DNA of 64,000 bases from Vulcanimicrobiota bacterium (GTDB taxonomy: Bacteria; Vulcanimicrobiota; Vulcanimicrobiia; Eremiobacterales; Eremiobacteraceae): the NCBI GenBank assembly GCA_013290125.1, contig JABCYQ010000004.1:1-64000 (forward strand), read 5' to 3'. The notes under the pieces were generated by a model. The model was not told where the DNA came from, did no database searches, and saw nothing but the letters and a program-made list of their open reading frames with translations. This document shows, in pieces, positions 62,021 through 64,000 of this stretch. Every line of letters starts with the position of its first letter. The first letter of the stretch is position 1. The position numbers and the translations under genes are program-made.

Positions 62021-62846
62021 TCAACCTAGGGCGACGCTGGCTATACGTCGACGCGATCGCTTTTTGGTCGGAGGCAAGTGAGTCGCCTCGATGACGTTGA
62101 CCGAACGGAGCAGTCCGCCGAACTGCTCGCGAGCAACTTCATAGCATTCGCAGCTCGCATCGGCGAGTCCGGCTCGATCTAGGAGTGTGATGACACCATG
62201 GGCATACTCAATGAATCCGGCCTTCTGAAAAGTCGCAGCGGCGATCGTGACCCCGGAGCGTTGCGTGCCGAGCATCATCGCCAAGTACTCATGAGTAAGC
62301 CTAATCTTCGCAGAGCCGACTCGATCGTACGTCATGAGAAGCCATCGCGCACAGCGCTCGTATACATGATGGAGCCGATTGCAGGCGGCCAACTGGCCGA
62401 GCATGTTTACGTACGACTGTACGTACCGGTCGAGCAGCTGGCTGAACTTAAGATTGGCCCTTAGCGACTGAAATAATGTCGCATCGATCCTAACGGCGAA
62501 CCCTGGGACCTGGCAATAGCACTCGTTTGCAGTGGTCTTCGCGCCCAGCAGCAGCGGGATGGCAGAGACGCCTTCGCGTCCGATCGTTCCGACTTCGATC
62601 TGGCCTCCATCCTTCATCCGAGTGACGACGGAGAGCACGCAATCAATAGGAAAATATACGTCATCGATACGGACGTCCGGTTCGTAGATCTCGTCTTTTA
62701 CCGACAAGTCGACGATCTGGCCTGCCCTTGATTACTGCGGCGGCCTCCGGATTCCCAAGCCCGGTGAGAATTGCGTTGAACTTGAGGACTTCAAAGGTTG
62801 GCCTTGAGACCGACCGAACCGACTTCGTTTGTTTTAGGCTTTTCAC
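62021..62846 (-). pseudogene. Crp/Fnr-family transcriptional regulator, frameshifted
   Basis: The downstream frame (62021-62707) encodes most of a Crp/Fnr protein. It covers VYFPIDCVLSVVTRMKDG through the cNMP-fold core, then the helix-turn-helix region HEYLAMMLGTQRSGVTIAAA. The missing N-terminus, FEVLKFNAILTGLGNPEAAA, is in a different frame just upstream (about 62735-62795), with a possible GTG at 62846. One extra base near 62725-62735 would explain the break. It may be inactive, translated from a TTG at 62707 as a shortened form, or a sequencing error. Confidence 0.72.
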
Positions 62847-62947
62847 GTCACAATGCAGCTCTAGAAGCGGTGTTTGCACGAACCTCTCTCCGGGAAATTT
62901 GGCGGAAATTGCTCGCATCCCTATGTGAAGCCCCGCCCTACCTCGCC

Positions 62948-62969
62948 GTATTACGCTCATACGTAATAC
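62948..62969. promoter_or_regulatory. Perfect 22-bp palindrome, candidate Crp/Fnr-type operator
   Basis: GTATTACG-CTCATA-CGTAATAC: 8-bp perfect arms around a 6-bp centre, the geometry of Crp/Fnr sites. It lies between the Crp/Fnr gene (-) and the DUF1059 gene (+), so it may control one or both. Confidence 0.6.
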
Positions 62970-63045
62970 TTTGCGGCTTCGGGTCCGCTTGGAAGTCGAT
63001 TCTATTGGGTATGTTAAGGCAGACTTACTCGCGAGGAGAGATACA

Positions 63046-63264
63046 ATGAAAACACTGACATGCAAGGACCTCGGCGGCAAATGCGGCGAGAAACTTTCGG
63101 CCGGATCGTGGGACGAAGTCGTAACTGTGATGACAAAGCACGTGATGGAGAACCATCCGGATGTGGCTCAACAAATGGAAGCGATGCACAACGAAGACCC
63201 AAAGCGATGGAGCCGAGAGAATAAGCCAAAGTGGGATGCGGCACCCGAGTCGTCAACGGTTTGA
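63046..63264 (+). CDS. DUF1059 small protein
   Basis: 72 residues from the ATG at 63046, with GAGGAGAG about 7 bp upstream. LTCKDLGGKCGEKLSAGSWD and HVMENHPDVAQQM fit the DUF1059 family of small Cys-containing proteins. The function of the family is unknown. It sits about 80 bp after the 22-bp palindrome and could be regulated through it. It overlaps the convergent GAF gene by 12 bp. Confidence 0.8.
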   Translation: MKTLTCKDLGGKCGEKLSAGSWDEVVTVMTKHVMENHPDVAQQMEAMHNEDPKRWSRENKPKWDAAPESSTV

Positions 63265-64000
63265 AAAATCGCCGGCCGTCAATTCCTGAGCCCGCCTGCG
63301 GGCGGTCCCAACATCAATCGCTCCCGACGCGAGCTGTTCAACGAGGTCCGCACGATCGGCGGCTCCTATAGCGGCGAGAGCGGCCGCCACCTCGCGTGCG
63401 ACGGAGCGCAGCAGATCGCGCTCTTCGGGATCGTAATTCTCTTCGTTGTCTCTGTTGCCGACGACAAGTGCGCCGAGCAGGCGGTTCTGCACCGCCATCG
63501 CAAATGCATAGCCGGATGAGCCTAGCGAACCCGGTGCGTCGCCAAGGTCTACATCCGAGAGATATGTTCGCAGGCGCACGAACGCAGCATCGTCGACGTC
63601 CACCGCAGTCGGGAATGCCTCGGAGTCGGAAGCCGCCGCCATCCGGTAGTGCGATCCGTGCTCGAGAAAGACCACCGCGGCAGAACACTTGAACGAATCT
63701 CGCACGGTATCCACGGCGCGATCCAACAACGCATCCGTCTTGCGTATATATCGCGCTTCATCGATATATCGACGCAGCGCCAAGACGGCCGCGCGCCGAT
63801 CGCGGAAGAACAGGCGGTCGATCACGCCCTCCACCCGCTTGTAGCCGAAGTCGAAGGAGAAGGCGAGGACCAGGGCCGCGACCGATTGGGCGATGATGCT
63901 GTCGTTGCGCGAGAGCGTCATGCGCTCGACGAAGGAACTGATCACCGCGAATATCCCGAACACAAGGGTCGTGACGATCGTGAAGACGATCGCGCGGTTG
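63253..64000 (-). CDS. Membrane protein with GAF domain, partial
   Basis: The frame is open to the window end, so the start lies outside; the visible C-terminal part is about 248 residues. It begins in a membrane segment (IVFTIVTTLVFGIFAVISS), followed by a helix (SIIAQSVAALVLAFSFDFGY). A GAF domain comes next, with LLDRAVDTVRDSFKCSAAVV, LGSSGYAFAMAVQNRLLGAL and ERDLLRSVAREVAAALAAI. This resembles the sensor half of signalling proteins, but no kinase domain follows the GAF domain here. It probably senses a small ligand or redox state. Confidence 0.8.
   Translation of the reverse strand, partial: NRAIVFTIVTTLVFGIFAVISSFVERMTLSRNDSIIAQSVAALVLAFSFDFGYKRVEGVIDRLFFRDRRAAVLALRRYIDEARYIRKTDALLDRAVDTVRDSFKCSAAVVFLEHGSHYRMAAASDSEAFPTAVDVDDAAFVRLRTYLSDVDLGDAPGSLGSSGYAFAMAVQNRLLGALVVGNRDNEENYDPEERDLLRSVAREVAAALAAIGAADRADLVEQLASGAIDVGTARRRAQELTAGDFSNR

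Overview
The window looks like chromosomal DNA from a GC-rich (roughly 60-65% by eye), probably uncultured, soil-type bacterium. GTG and TTG starts are common, genes often overlap by 4 bp, and a family of GGGCCGAC...GTCGGCCC palindromes is scattered between genes. The gene order rpsF-ssb-rpsR-rplI-lon-dnaB and the general repertoire would fit a deep-branching phylum such as Candidatus Eremiobacterota (WPS-2). That is a recollection-based guess; a marker tree of S6, S18, L9, DnaB and SSB would settle it.

Region 1 (1-27 kb) is a large cell-surface glycan locus. It holds five or six glycosyltransferases (one cut by the window edge), three paralogous sulfotransferases, a polyprenyl-phosphate sugar-1-phosphate transferase, two near-duplicate flippases, an XrtA-type polysaccharide deacetylase, a two-domain GNAT/FemAB-like acyltransferase and a hexapeptide acyltransferase. 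Embedded in it (15.3-25.1 kb) is a sedoheptulose-7-phosphate/C7 sub-locus: GmhA, two SDR epimerase/dehydratases, a GH4-type NAD-dependent enzyme, a ROK kinase, a sedoheptulose-7-phosphate-cyclase-like protein with an extra N-terminal domain, a cupin, a nucleotidyltransferase and a glycosyltransferase. Two tight operons diverge from 21.6-21.8 kb. My main hypothesis is that this locus makes a nucleotide-activated, non-nitrogenous C7-cyclitol (or heptose-derived) unit and builds it into a sulfated polysaccharide or glycolipid.

Region 2 (27-46 kb) is mixed. It contains an ECF42-type sigma factor with its DGPF partner, a large secreted protein with a strong terminator, a clostripain-like protein, apt, another FemAB-like protein, two tandem secreted glycoside-hydrolase-like proteins (the first broken by a frameshift), a relA/spoT-dtd-alr run, and a secreted beta-propeller protein coupled to a TlpA-like thioredoxin.

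Region 3 (46-51 kb) is the housekeeping block rpsF-ssb-rpsR-rplI-lonC-like-dnaB, with a recognisable sigma70 promoter. Region 4 (51-54 kb) has a GNAT protein and two overlapping multicopper oxidases. The second oxidase has lost all eight type 2/3 copper histidines but keeps the type 1 site. A tRNA-Thr(CGU) follows, then a short, more AT-rich stretch of hypothetical genes.

Region 5 (56-64 kb) has a phosphoketolase-acetate kinase operon, small hypothetical proteins, a frameshifted Crp/Fnr regulator next to a perfect 22-bp palindrome, a DUF1059 protein, and a GAF-domain protein cut by the window edge. Palindromic repeats of two families punctuate regions 1-4. Several copies form inverted pairs like REPINs, and three copies provide the stop codon of the preceding gene. 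I saw no CRISPR array, insertion sequence or rRNA gene.
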